Positions 43,108 through 51,967 of a stretch of 52,012 nucleotides of DNA are shown in pieces. Position 1 is the first letter of the stretch; the number at the start of each line of letters is the position of its first letter. The notes beneath the pieces are model-generated. The model worked only from the letters and a program-made list of their open reading frames with translations. It did no database searches and was not told where the DNA came from. The DNA is from Actinomycetota bacterium (GTDB taxonomy: Bacteria > Actinomycetota > Geothermincolia > Geothermincolales > RBG-13-55-18): assembly GCA_003598015.1 (NCBI GenBank), contig QZKE01000095.1:1-52012 (forward strand), written 5' to 3'. The translations under genes and the position numbers were made by a program.

Positions 43108-43926
43108 ATGGCATACGAGACCTTGAGGTTCGAAGTGGAGGGCGGCATTGGTCTGCTCACCCTGAACCGGCCGGAGCGCTTGAACGCTATAAATGCCGTC
43201 ATGCTGGAGGAGCTCAACTCCTTCTGGAGGGAGATGCTGACCAGGTATGACTGCAGGGTGATCGTGATTACCGGCTCTGGGGACCGCGGCTTCTGCTCCG
43301 GTCTCGACCTCAAGGAGGCGGCCAACATGTCGGGAGGCTTTGCCTCCGGGGGGATAAGCGGCGACACCCTGCAAAGCGGGCAGAAGCTGTTCTCGGACAT
43401 CATCGAGATGATGCGCTCGTGCCCGCAGCCCGTCATCGCGGCCGTGAACGGCGCGGCGATGGGAGCCGGCCTCAGCTTCGCCATGGCGGCTGACATACGC
43501 CTGGCCTCCCCGGAGGCGAAGTTCTGCGCCTCCTACATCAACATCGGCACGGGAGGAGCGGATATGGGCTCGAGCTACTTCCTGTGGCGTATCGTGGGAT
43601 GGGGCATGGCGGCTGAGATGCTGCTTACTGGTAGGGTGATCGAGGCCGAGGAGGCATACCGCATCGGCATCACCAACCATGTGTACGCGCAGGAAGAGCT
43701 CCTGGAGCGGGCCATGGAGATGGCACAGAGGATGGTGGAGAAGTCACCCCTGGCGCTGCGCATGACCAAGGACGCCATCAGTATCGGCCTTAACTCGGGA
43801 AGCCTGCGCGATACCCTGAGGCTGGAAGACCGCAACCAGGTGCTGCTCATCGAAAGCCTCTACATCGGGGGCGGGATGCTGGCGGGCGCTCCCCCGGAAA
43901 GCCAGAAAAAGGACATCGCCGAATAA
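43108..43926 (+). CDS. Enoyl-CoA hydratase/isomerase family (crotonase)
   Basis: A 272-residue crotonase. The oxyanion-hole segments are [17 protein letters not shown] and [22 protein letters not shown]. The two catalytic Glu residues of classical hydratases are not seen: the corresponding places are Ser in GLSFAMAAD and Tyr in ASYINIG. Asp152 in GGADMGSS matches the Asp used by dienoyl-CoA isomerases and related enzymes, so isomerase or hydrolase activity is more likely than hydration. ATG 43108 follows GGGAGGT. Rubrerythrin follows by 23 bp. Confidence 0.85.
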   Translation: MAYETLRFEVEGGIGLLTLNRPERLNAINAVMLEELNSFWREMLTRYDCRVIVITGSGDRGFCSGLDLKEAANMSGGFASGGISGDTLQSGQKLFSDIIEMMRSCPQPVIAAVNGAAMGAGLSFAMAADIRLASPEAKFCASYINIGTGGADMGSSYFLWRIVGWGMAAEMLLTGRVIEAEEAYRIGITNHVYAQEELLERAMEMAQRMVEKSPLALRMTKDAISIGLNSGSLRDTLRLEDRNQVLLIESLYIGGGMLAGAPPESQKKDIAE

Positions 43927-43949
43927 GGCGGGAAGGGAAGGAGAGGGCA

Positions 43950-44525
43950 ATGGCGAGCCTGAAGGGAACGCAGACGGAGAAGAACCTCCTTACCGCATTC
44001 GCGGGGGAGTCGCAGGCGAGAAACAGGTACTCTTTCTTCGCCAGCCAGGCCAAGAAAGACGGCTTCGTCCAGATATCACGGGTCTTCGAGGAGACCGCCA
44101 GCCAGGAGAGGGAGCACGCGAAACGCCTCTTCAAGTTCCTGGAGGGTGGGGACGTGGAGATACAGGCCGCCTTTCCGGCGGGCGTGATAAGCGGTACGGC
44201 CCAGAACCTGAAGGAAGCGGCGGCCGGTGAGAATTACGAGTGGACCCAGATGTACCCCTCTTTCGCGAAAGTTGCAAAGGAGGAGGGATTCGCCGACATA
44301 GCCGCGGTTTTCGAGGCCATAGCGGTAGCCGAGAAGCAGCACGAGAAGCACTACATGGGCCTGCTCTCCAACGTGGAGAACGGCAGCGTCTTCCGGAAGG
44401 AAGAGCCGGTGGTCTGGCGCTGCCTCAACTGCGGTTACCTGCATGAGGGCAAAGAAGCTCCCGATGAATGCCCCGCATGCGCCCACAAGAGGGAGTATTT
44501 CGAACTGCTCGCGGAGAATTGGTAG
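43950..44525 (+). CDS. Rubrerythrin
   Basis: A 191-residue diiron peroxidase that removes hydrogen peroxide in anaerobes. The ferritin-like domain has ligand motifs [22 protein letters not shown] and [16 protein letters not shown]. The C-terminal rubredoxin-like domain has [10 protein letters not shown] and [11 protein letters not shown], giving the four Cys of the FeCys4 site. It is complete and follows the crotonase gene closely. The electron donor is not encoded nearby. Confidence 0.95.
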   Translation: MASLKGTQTEKNLLTAFAGESQARNRYSFFASQAKKDGFVQISRVFEETASQEREHAKRLFKFLEGGDVEIQAAFPAGVISGTAQNLKEAAAGENYEWTQMYPSFAKVAKEEGFADIAAVFEAIAVAEKQHEKHYMGLLSNVENGSVFRKEEPVVWRCLNCGYLHEGKEAPDECPACAHKREYFELLAENW

Positions 44526-44865
44526 AGCACGGCTGGGGCACACTCGGGGTCAAGCCTGTAACGTGCCTGGGGCCGTCTCCCGCAGTTATGACGGCGGAAA
44601 GACGGCATCCCCGGGTCGCCTTGCCCCGAACACCCCTTTCCCGTCAAATCCAATCCTGGCCGGCGTTAGACGGTCACCCGCGTGGTCCCGTCATATCTCT
44701 CAAGATGCTCTGCGGGCGCCGGATCCATACCTGCGCCTCCGTAGCGGGCCCGGATTATAATCCGCGCAAAGAGGGAATAAACATCCATGTGAAAGAGGCG
44801 GAAGGTCCTTTGTCAAGTAAACCCATGAAAACCGTTGATCTCTTATAGAGGAGGGAGGACTGAAG
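44526..44865. other. Gene-free stretch before the fusion oxidoreductase
   Basis: 340 bp with no credible gene. It holds the palindromic -10 element at 44751-44764, about 100 nt before the next start. Confidence 0.5.
44751..44764. promoter_or_regulatory. Perfect 14-bp palindrome over a -10 element
   Basis: CGGATTATAATCCG is fully palindromic and contains TATAAT, readable on both strands. A repressor binding here would block the promoter of the fusion oxidoreductase. No -35 is clear. Confidence 0.45.
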
Positions 44866-47502
44866 ATGGGCGATTACGATGCCGTGGTCGTGGGAGCGGG
44901 ACTCGGCGGGCTGTCCGCGGCGGCCAACCTGGCGGTCGCGGGGAAAAAGGTGCTTCTCCTGGAGAAGCACAGTACGCCGGGCGGCTATGCCTCCACCTTC
45001 CGCAGGGGGCGTTTCGAGTTCGACATCTCCCTGCACGAGCTCTCCGGCCTGGGCCATGCGGAGCGCAGGGGACCGCTGTGGCGGACCCTGGAGCATTGCG
45101 GGGTAGCCCACAAGGTGGAATTCCTGGATATCCCCGACTTCTACCGCAGCGTCTATCCCGACCTCGACCTGGTCATGCCGGCCGAGAGGGAGGGATTCGA
45201 AGAGGTGCTCTGCGAGCATTTTCCGGGCGATGCCGAGGGGATAAGGAAGTTCTCCTCCATCATGTTCGCCCTGCTCGAAGAGGTCAGTAAATTCTCCCAG
45301 GAAGCCATGATGAAGGACCCCACGGCCTTCACCAACCTCATGACCTACGCCGGGAGCAACCTGGCGGACGTGCTAAACGTGGAGGTTAAGGACGAGAAAG
45401 CCCGGGCGATGATCTCCCAGCTCTGGGGCTATTACGGTCTTCCTCCCTCGCGCCTCTCCTTCCTCCTCTTCGCCATCGCCACCGCGACCTACCTCAAGTA
45501 CGGGCCGGTGCACATAAAGGGGAAGAGCCAGGCGTTATCGCAGGCCTTCGTGGAGTCCATCCTGGAGAACGGCGGCGACGTATGGCTGAACAACGGGGCG
45601 TCCCGCATCCTGGTGGGAGGCGGCAGGGTCAAGGGCGTGGTGGCGGAAGACGGCAGCGAGATAGCCGCGGATTACGTGGTCAGCAACGCCAATCCCATCT
45701 CCACCTGCATCGACCTCATCGGACGCGAGCACGTCCCCTCCTGGTACCTGAAGCGCCTGGGGTGGGGAAAGATCGGCATCTCCCTCTTCGACGTCTTCCT
45801 GGGCCTGGATTGCCCCGTCGGTGACCTGGGGCTGGAGAACCACGAGATCATGCTGGGCTCGGACTACGATTTCGATGCGCACTACGACGTGCCCAGGAAC
45901 CAGACGGTCTACGAGCCCAACGGCTGCGCCGTGGCACCCTACAACGTCCTGGATCCAGAGTTCTCTCCCCCCGGCACCTGCGTGGTCACCCTCACCTCGC
46001 TGGGCTTCGCGGACCCCTGGCTCAAGCTCTCCCCCTCCGAATACGTGGAGGCCAAGAACACCATGGCCTCCAGGTTCATCGACCTGGCCGCACGGGTGGC
46101 GCCGGGTATCAGGGACCATATCGAGGTGGTCGAGGTGGCCACCCCCCTGACCCACATGCGCTATACCGGGAACGTCGCCGGGGCGGTGTACGGCTACGAG
46201 AACTCGGTGGCCGAGGCGGCCGTGCAGCGCCTCCCGCACCGCGGCCCTATTGAAGGGCTGTATTTCGCCGGCGCCTGGACGCGTAACGGCGGGGGATTCC
46301 AGCCGTGCATCGATGCCGGGCACGACGCGGCGGTGGACATCGTGGAGGACATGGAGAGGGGAGGCTTCGACTCCGCCGTGCTGGAGGGCCTCAAGACCTT
46401 CTGCGAGAACCAGGCGGCGCAGGCTGCGGAGATAGACATGGAGCCCCACGCGATCGACAGATCCATAGCCGGCATGCACCCCCGCCGCCTCGTGCTCAAG
46501 GTGTCCGAGGTCATCGAGGAGACGGAGAGCGCCAAGACCCTGCGCCTGGTAGCGGTCCGTGGCGGCCTGCCCTGGTTCCGCGCCGGGCAGTATATCAACG
46601 TCTTCGTGGAGACCGGCGGCGTAATGACCTCGCGACCCTACAGCATCGCCTCCGCACCGGGCAAGCCCTACTACGATATAACGGTGAGGCGTAAGGCGGG
46701 CGGGTTCGTCTCGGCCTACCTTCTGGACGAGGTCAAGGCGGGCGACGGGCTGGAGTCCACGGGGCCGTCCGGCAGCTTCTACCACGAGCCGCTCAGCGAC
46801 GGTTCCGACCTGGTCTTCCTGGCCGGCGGCAGCGGCATCACCCCGTTTATCTCCATCATGCGCGAGGTGGTGGAGGGGGACCTGCCTCTGCGTATACACC
46901 TGCTCTACGGTTCGCGCGATCCCGAAGACATCATCTTCCGCAAGGAGCTGGCCCAGATGGGGGCCGAGCACGATAACATCGACGTGGACTTCATCATCTC
47001 CGAGCCCGGCGAGGACTGGGGAGGGCTGTGCGGCTTCATCGACGCGGACATGATCTCTGGTGCTATCGGTGCCGTGGAGGGCAGGACCTTCTATATCTGC
47101 GGCCCGGCCGAGATGTATCCGTTCTGCGAGGGCGCGCTGAACTTACTCGAAGTGCCGGCCATCCGCGTCAAGAAGGAGGCCTACGGGCCCCCCGACGACG
47201 TGACCATGGAGGAAGGCTGGCCCGGCGTGGCGCCGCAGACGGAGTTCGAGGTGATCGAGGAGCGTTCAAACGTGAGCTTCATGGCCAGGGCCGGAGAACC
47301 CCTCATCAACTCCATGGAGCGCGCGGGGCTGGTCGTCGAGGCGGTCTGCCGCTCGGGCGAATGCACCGTCTGCCGCACCCGCCTGGTCTCGGGAGAGGTC
47401 TTCGCACCCGCGCGGGTGCTCAGGCGCTGGGCGGACGAGCACTTCGGCTACATCCACCCCTGTATGAGCTATCCCCTCTCCGACCTGCGCATACGATTAT
47501 AG
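44866..47502 (+). CDS. CrtI-type oxidoreductase fused to FNR and [2Fe-2S] ferredoxin
   Basis: An 878-residue fusion. Residues about 1-510 are a phytoene-desaturase/retinol-saturase-like flavoprotein: VVVGAGLGGLSAAANLA at the N-terminus and LYFAGAWTRNGGGFQPCIDAG at the end of the module. Residues about 530-785 are a ferredoxin-NADP reductase-type unit with RPYSIASAP for FAD, GGSGITPFISIM and FYICGPAEMY for NAD(P). The last 90 residues are a plant-type ferredoxin with C-x4-C-x2-C-x29-C. The fused reductase and ferredoxin could feed electrons from NAD(P)H to the first flavin, giving a self-sufficient saturase or desaturase for a hydrophobic polyene or lipid. Substrate and direction are unknown. 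GAGGAGGGAGG precedes ATG 44866. Confidence 0.88.
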   Translation: MGDYDAVVVGAGLGGLSAAANLAVAGKKVLLLEKHSTPGGYASTFRRGRFEFDISLHELSGLGHAERRGPLWRTLEHCGVAHKVEFLDIPDFYRSVYPDLDLVMPAEREGFEEVLCEHFPGDAEGIRKFSSIMFALLEEVSKFSQEAMMKDPTAFTNLMTYAGSNLADVLNVEVKDEKARAMISQLWGYYGLPPSRLSFLLFAIATATYLKYGPVHIKGKSQALSQAFVESILENGGDVWLNNGASRILVGGGRVKGVVAEDGSEIAADYVVSNANPISTCIDLIGREHVPSWYLKRLGWGKIGISLFDVFLGLDCPVGDLGLENHEIMLGSDYDFDAHYDVPRNQTVYEPNGCAVAPYNVLDPEFSPPGTCVVTLTSLGFADPWLKLSPSEYVEAKNTMASRFIDLAARVAPGIRDHIEVVEVATPLTHMRYTGNVAGAVYGYENSVAEAAVQRLPHRGPIEGLYFAGAWTRNGGGFQPCIDAGHDAAVDIVEDMERGGFDSAVLEGLKTFCENQAAQAAEIDMEPHAIDRSIAGMHPRRLVLKVSEVIEETESAKTLRLVAVRGGLPWFRAGQYINVFVETGGVMTSRPYSIASAPGKPYYDITVRRKAGGFVSAYLLDEVKAGDGLESTGPSGSFYHEPLSDGSDLVFLAGGSGITPFISIMREVVEGDLPLRIHLLYGSRDPEDIIFRKELAQMGAEHDNIDVDFIISEPGEDWGGLCGFIDADMISGAIGAVEGRTFYICGPAEMYPFCEGALNLLEVPAIRVKKEAYGPPDDVTMEEGWPGVAPQTEFEVIEERSNVSFMARAGEPLINSMERAGLVVEAVCRSGECTVCRTRLVSGEVFAPARVLRRWADEHFGYIHPCMSYPLSDLRIRL

Positions 47503-48026
47503 GCCCTGGCTGGGGCCAACCCGTCGCAAGGGGTCAGGATGGGGTCTGACGGGCCCGGGGCATTCTCCGTCAGCGTCCCTGCGGAGGTTGACCCAGGCTT
47601 TACACGTCATTGCTAGGAGCGTAGCGACGAAGTTGCTCCGGGCGCAGAGCGTGGTCCGGATGAGATCGCTTCGCTCGCGATGACGGTGAGACGGCGCTCG
47701 TGATGCGATGAGCTAGCGCTCGTGATGGCGCTGCTCAAGCAGACCGGTTTTGAACCCGTCCTGTCCGGGGTATCCGGCGGCGAGCCTCGAGGTAACCCCG
47801 CGTATTCCTGCGCCTCCGCCCATCGCTCGAGGGTAAATATTAAAACCATACGATATCTGTGAATCCGTATATCTATGTTCAACATTACTTAATGGTTTAC
47901 AATACTCTTGTCTCTGGCTGGACGGACCTCAAGAAAACAGGCTATTCGGCATGTATCGATACTTCGTTCCTCCCGCCGCGTGACTTGCTACTCGCGCCGC
48001 GGGATATGCGCGAAAGGGGAAAGGAT
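47503..48026. other. Intergenic region with a palindromic repeat
   Basis: 524 bp without a credible gene apart from an unconvincing N-terminal extension of the next frame. It contains the palindromic repeat at 47605-47685. Further GCGCTCGTGATG copies lie at 47694-47730. Confidence 0.5.
47605..47685. repeat. Palindromic intergenic repeat (MITE-like)
   Basis: The 81-bp unit starts CGTCATTGCTAGGAGCGTAG and ends with a near inverted copy, TCGCTTCGCTCGCGATGACG. This form is shared by small palindromic repeats widespread in bacterial intergenic regions. It has no coding content. Confidence 0.65.
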
Positions 48027-49502
48027 ATGGCTGGTAAGGTAATGAGTGAGAGGGGCAGGAAACTGCTCAGCGATTTCCCGGTGCTGAACGCCCTGTACGA
48101 ACACGACCGCAAAGGCATAGAGGGCATCATCAAGTTAGTCGAGGGAGCCACGGAGTACAACCGCACGGTCGCGGCGCCGCGCGCTCTGGAGCTGGACGAA
48201 CGCATGGAGCGCGAGCCCGATTACTTCGACTGGGACATGATGCGGGCGGCCTGCAAGTACCGTTTCTTCTCCCTGGCCATCCCGGAGGTGTTGGGCGGCC
48301 TGGCCAGCAAGTACATGGTCACCGCCATGGCTTTGGTGGTGGAAGAGCTCTGCTCCGCCTGCGGGGGGATAGGCCTGGCCATCGCGGCCCACAGCCTGGG
48401 GGTGGCACCGGTGATCGCCTCGGGAGCCATGGCCCACTGGGAGACCGTCTTACGCGAGATCGTAGAGGAGGAGGAGAAGGGCAATCCCGTGCTCATGGCC
48501 TATGCCATCACCGAGCCCTCGGCGGGCACCGACGTCGAGGAGCCGGAGTTCCTGGAGATGGCGAAGATCGGCATGGAGGCTAAAAAGGTAAAAGGAGGAT
48601 ACCGCCTCAACGGGCGCAAGTGCTTTATCTCCGGGGGCAGCGAGGCCAAGTACCTGACCCTGACCGCGGCCACCGACCGCTCGCGCCCCCTGGAGACCTG
48701 GACTACCTTCCTGATCGAGAGGGATATGGAAGGTTATTCCGTCCCGCGCGTGGAGCTGAAGATGGGCCAGCGCGCCTGTCACGCCGCCGAGCTGCTCTTC
48801 GAGGACGTCTTTGTCCCCGATTCCCACGTGCTGGGATACGAGGGCGACGGCATCGCCAACGGCATCCTCATCATCATGGCCGCCTCGCGCGGGCCGGTGG
48901 GCTCCATCGCCACCGGCATCGCGCGAGGCGCCTTCGAGCATTTCCTGGCCTGGGCGCGCGATTCCCGCAACGGCAAGCGCCCCATAGACGAGGACCGCAT
49001 ACGCATGGCCCTGGCGGAAATGTGGGCGGCCATCCAAGAGAACCGCAGCCTGTATATCAGCCACAGCCTGGGGGGAGATGCCCTCTTCCGCAACGCCTTC
49101 ACCCACCCCCTCTTTCTCTCCGCGTTTCTCATCCCGCGCCAGGTGAGGGCATCCAAGCCCTACACTGCGCTCCTCAACTCCTATTACGGCAAGGGCCTGG
49201 TGAACATCCTCTTCCGTTACTTCATCAAGGACGACGACGCGACGGACATGCTCGCCAAGGCCTCCCTGGCCAAGTTCGCCTGCGCCGACAACGCCATGTA
49301 TCTGACTTCCCGGGCGCTGGAACTCATGGGCATGGACGATTCGCCGCAGAGGCGCTGGGTGGAGAAGGCATACCGCGACGCCAAGCTCACCCAGATCTAC
49401 GAGGGAACCAACCAGCTGAACCGGCTGGTGGTCTACAACACCGAGATAGCGCATACGCTCAAGGTGGAGATACCCGGCCCCTTTAAAAAGGGGGTGAGAT
49501 AG
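48027..49502 (+). CDS. Acyl-CoA dehydrogenase, coupled pair subunit 1
   Basis: A 491-residue acyl-CoA dehydrogenase, longer than the usual 380. Signatures are AYAITEPSAGTDVEEPEF, YRLNGRKCFISGG, a long insertion around FLIPRQVRASKPYTALLNSYY and LELMGMDDSPQRRWVEKAYRDAK. QIYEGTNQLNRL carries the canonical catalytic Glu. The chosen start at 48027 follows GGGGAAAGG; the frame extends to 47859 but the extension is unlike the family. The next gene starts one base after its stop. In actinobacteria such pairs often form heterotetramers acting on steroid side chains or other bulky acyl-CoAs. Confidence 0.88.
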   Translation: MAGKVMSERGRKLLSDFPVLNALYEHDRKGIEGIIKLVEGATEYNRTVAAPRALELDERMEREPDYFDWDMMRAACKYRFFSLAIPEVLGGLASKYMVTAMALVVEELCSACGGIGLAIAAHSLGVAPVIASGAMAHWETVLREIVEEEEKGNPVLMAYAITEPSAGTDVEEPEFLEMAKIGMEAKKVKGGYRLNGRKCFISGGSEAKYLTLTAATDRSRPLETWTTFLIERDMEGYSVPRVELKMGQRACHAAELLFEDVFVPDSHVLGYEGDGIANGILIIMAASRGPVGSIATGIARGAFEHFLAWARDSRNGKRPIDEDRIRMALAEMWAAIQENRSLYISHSLGGDALFRNAFTHPLFLSAFLIPRQVRASKPYTALLNSYYGKGLVNILFRYFIKDDDATDMLAKASLAKFACADNAMYLTSRALELMGMDDSPQRRWVEKAYRDAKLTQIYEGTNQLNRLVVYNTEIAHTLKVEIPGPFKKGVR

Positions 49503-50558
49503 ATGATCAGGCTTCCGGATTTCTCGGAGGACCAGGAGTACCGGATCCTGCGGGAGAGCGCCTCCGCTTACGCGGCGAAGGAACTCGCCCCGCGTGCGGA
49601 ACAGCTCGACCTGGAGCCCGCCTCATGGCGCGTCAAGGAGGCGATATCCAAAGCGGGCGATCTGGGCATGCTGGCGGCCCTCATACCGGAAGACTCCGGC
49701 GGCGGCGGGCTGGACAGCTATGCGTTCTGCGTTGCCCTGGAGGAGATGGCGGCATGCGAGGCGGGGATCGCCGCCGCCCTGCTGGCGCACAACGCCGCCC
49801 TGCTCCCCGCGGCCATCGGCGAGTTCGAGGGGCTGATCACCGGCATCGGACCCGATGCCTATCCGGCATGCCTGGCCTTTCCGGGCGACATCTCGCTCTC
49901 CGGCGGGAAAGTGAGCGGCCGGGTTCCCTTCGCCCTCAATGCCCAGGAATGCCCCGTGATCACCCTGCTTCCCACGGGCGGGGGAGACACGCAGGCGGTG
50001 ACCGTGCGCGGCGATGCGGACGGGGTGGAGATAACGGCGGAGGCGTACCCCATGGGGCTGCGGGCGGCCCGGGCCGGCTCCGTCCGCTGCGACGGTGCGG
50101 AGCCGTCCAACATTATATCCGGCGGCAACATGGTGGAGGAGGTTGAGCGGGTGCTCTTCCTGGGTCTCGCGGCCATCGCTACGGGCATATCCCGCAACGC
50201 CCTGCTCGAGTCCTATGCCTACGCCCGGGAGAGGTACCAGGCGGGAAAGATGATCATCGAGCACCAGCAGATGCGCATTTTCCTGGCGGAGATGCTGTCC
50301 GCCGTGGAACAGGGTAAGGCACTGGTTAAGAAGGCCTGCGAGGACGGCGGGCTGGCGCCCGCCATGGTCGCCTGGCTGCGGACCACCGAGAGCGCCTGCA
50401 AGTCCGCCATGGACGGGGTGCAGGTCCACGGCGGCTACGGCTACATGCGCGACTACGGCATGGAACGCCTCATGCGTGATGCCAAGTATTGCCAGATGTA
50501 TCCGCTGACCAGCCAGGAAGCGCTGCTGCGTCTGCTCGGGCTCTCCGAGACGGACTAA
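49503..50558 (+). CDS. Acyl-CoA dehydrogenase, coupled pair subunit 2
   Basis: A short acyl-CoA dehydrogenase of 351 residues, starting directly after the stop of subunit 1 (TAGATG), with GGGGGTGAG upstream. It has MDGVQVHGGYGYMRDYGMERLMRDAKYCQMYPLTSQEALLRL: the YEGT-type Glu is replaced by YPLTSQ. The flavin-loop EPGAGSD motif is also not seen. An ER pair in VEEVERVLFLGLAAIATG could supply the alternative base used by isovaleryl-CoA-type enzymes. It may be the partner subunit that completes the FAD or substrate site of subunit 1. Confidence 0.82.
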   Translation: MIRLPDFSEDQEYRILRESASAYAAKELAPRAEQLDLEPASWRVKEAISKAGDLGMLAALIPEDSGGGGLDSYAFCVALEEMAACEAGIAAALLAHNAALLPAAIGEFEGLITGIGPDAYPACLAFPGDISLSGGKVSGRVPFALNAQECPVITLLPTGGGDTQAVTVRGDADGVEITAEAYPMGLRAARAGSVRCDGAEPSNIISGGNMVEEVERVLFLGLAAIATGISRNALLESYAYARERYQAGKMIIEHQQMRIFLAEMLSAVEQGKALVKKACEDGGLAPAMVAWLRTTESACKSAMDGVQVHGGYGYMRDYGMERLMRDAKYCQMYPLTSQEALLRLLGLSETD

Positions 50559-50588
50559 CCGCCGTGATTGACCGGGCCGGAGCAACTG

Positions 50589-50615
50589 GATACCATGGTA
50601 TCATACCAAGGTATG
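50589..50615. promoter_or_regulatory. Tandem palindromes, operator candidate before the thiolase
   Basis: GATACCATGGTATC (50589-50602) is a perfect 14-bp palindrome. It overlaps by one base CATACCAAGGTATG (50602-50615), a second 6-bp inverted repeat with spacer AA. The two sites repeat every 13 bp, about 90 nt before the thiolase start. Confidence 0.55.
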
Positions 50616-50704
50616 TAAGAGTTGCGACACGCTTCGGCTATCATTGAAGATACCCGGCGGCACCACTGGTAGCGCAAAGATCGCGGTCTGCAAAGGAGGA
50701 AAGC

Positions 50705-51967
50705 ATGGAGGACGTATACATCATCGGCGTGGGCATGTTCCGCTTCGGCAAATACCCCGAGAAGAGCATCAAGCAGATGACCGCCGAGGTCGTTGACAAC
50801 ATGCTCGCGGACTGCCCGGTGGAAAAGAAGGACATCGAGGCAGCCTGGTATTCCAACTCCTTCTGGGGCATCGTCACCGGCCAGCACAGCATCCGCGGCC
50901 AGGTGGCATTGACCCCGCTGGGCATCGAGGGGATCCCGGTGATGAACGTGGAGAACGCCTGCGCCGGCGCCACCAGCGCAGTAAACGGGGCCTACCTGGG
51001 CATCAGGGCGGGGGCATACGACGTTGCCATGGCCATAGGGGTGGAAAAGATGTACAACCCCGATGACAAGCAGGCCATGTTCGAGATGTTCATGTCCAAC
51101 ACCGACGTGGAGTTCATCAAGGGCATCCTAGCCGCCTTCCAGGCGGACATGGAGAAGAAGGCGGCGGAGGCGGGAACCGCAGGCGAAGGCGATTCCGGGG
51201 GCGGCGGGGGCGGAGGCCGCTCCCCCTTCATGGACATCTACGCCATGGCCGCCCGCATGCACATGGATAGGTACGGCACCACCCAGCGCCAGCTGGCGAT
51301 GATCGCCGCCAAGAACCATTACCACGCCTCTCTGAATCCACTGGCCCAGTACCAGATGGATATGACGGTAGAGGAAGTATTGAACGACCGGCCGGTGGCC
51401 TATCCCCTGACCAGGTCCATGTGCGCTCCCATGGGGGATGGGGCGACGGCGGCGCTGCTCTGTTCGGGAAAAGCCCTGAAGAAGTTCGCGGGTGCCCGTC
51501 CGGTTAAGATCCTGGCCTCGGTGCTCACCTCGGGATCCATCCCCGCGGGGGGCGCGATGGACCTCATCGGAGAGAGGCTGAGCCGGAAGGCCTACGAGGT
51601 GGCCGGCCTGGGAGCGGAGGACGTCGACGTGGCCGAGGTGCATGACGCCACCGCCTTCGGCGAGCTGCTGCAGTGCGAGGAGTTGGGATTCTGTGGCGAG
51701 GGCGAGGGAGGCCCCTTCGCCGAGTCCGGGGCGACCAAACTGGGCGGGAAGCTTCCCGTGAACACCTCGGGTGGCCTGGAATGCCGCGGCCATCCCATCG
51801 GGGCTTCGGGCATCGCCCAACTGGTGGAGCTGGTCACCCAGCTGCGCGGAGAGGCGGGGAAGCGCCAGGTGGAGGGCGCCAGGATCGCCATGGCGGAGAA
51901 CGGCGGCGGTTTCATCGGCACCGGCGAGGCCGCCATGTGCATCCACATATTACAACGCGCGGTCTAA
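50705..51967 (+). CDS. Thiolase family protein (SCP-x/acetyl-CoA acetyltransferase-like)
   Basis: A 420-residue thiolase-fold protein. The nucleophilic Cys is in VENACAGATSAVNGAY, and the catalytic His is in CRGHPIGASG. The second catalytic Cys of classical thiolases is replaced: the C-terminal motif is MAENGGGFIGTGEA, as in SCP-x/sterol-carrier-type thiolases. A Gly-rich insertion (GEGDSGGGGGGGRSPF, about residues 160-177) is unusual. It probably cleaves or forms 3-oxoacyl-CoA, perhaps from branched or steroid-derived acids, and follows the acyl-CoA dehydrogenase pair by 147 bp. AAAGGAGG precedes ATG 50705. Confidence 0.87.
   Translation: MEDVYIIGVGMFRFGKYPEKSIKQMTAEVVDNMLADCPVEKKDIEAAWYSNSFWGIVTGQHSIRGQVALTPLGIEGIPVMNVENACAGATSAVNGAYLGIRAGAYDVAMAIGVEKMYNPDDKQAMFEMFMSNTDVEFIKGILAAFQADMEKKAAEAGTAGEGDSGGGGGGGRSPFMDIYAMAARMHMDRYGTTQRQLAMIAAKNHYHASLNPLAQYQMDMTVEEVLNDRPVAYPLTRSMCAPMGDGATAALLCSGKALKKFAGARPVKILASVLTSGSIPAGGAMDLIGERLSRKAYEVAGLGAEDVDVAEVHDATAFGELLQCEELGFCGEGEGGPFAESGATKLGGKLPVNTSGGLECRGHPIGASGIAQLVELVTQLRGEAGKRQVEGARIAMAENGGGFIGTGEAAMCIHILQRAV

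Noticed and set aside
47859-48026. 56-codon N-terminal extension of acyl-CoA dehydrogenase subunit 1
   Set aside because: It is unlike the family, comes from AT-rich intergenic sequence, and a good ribosome site supports ATG 48027.
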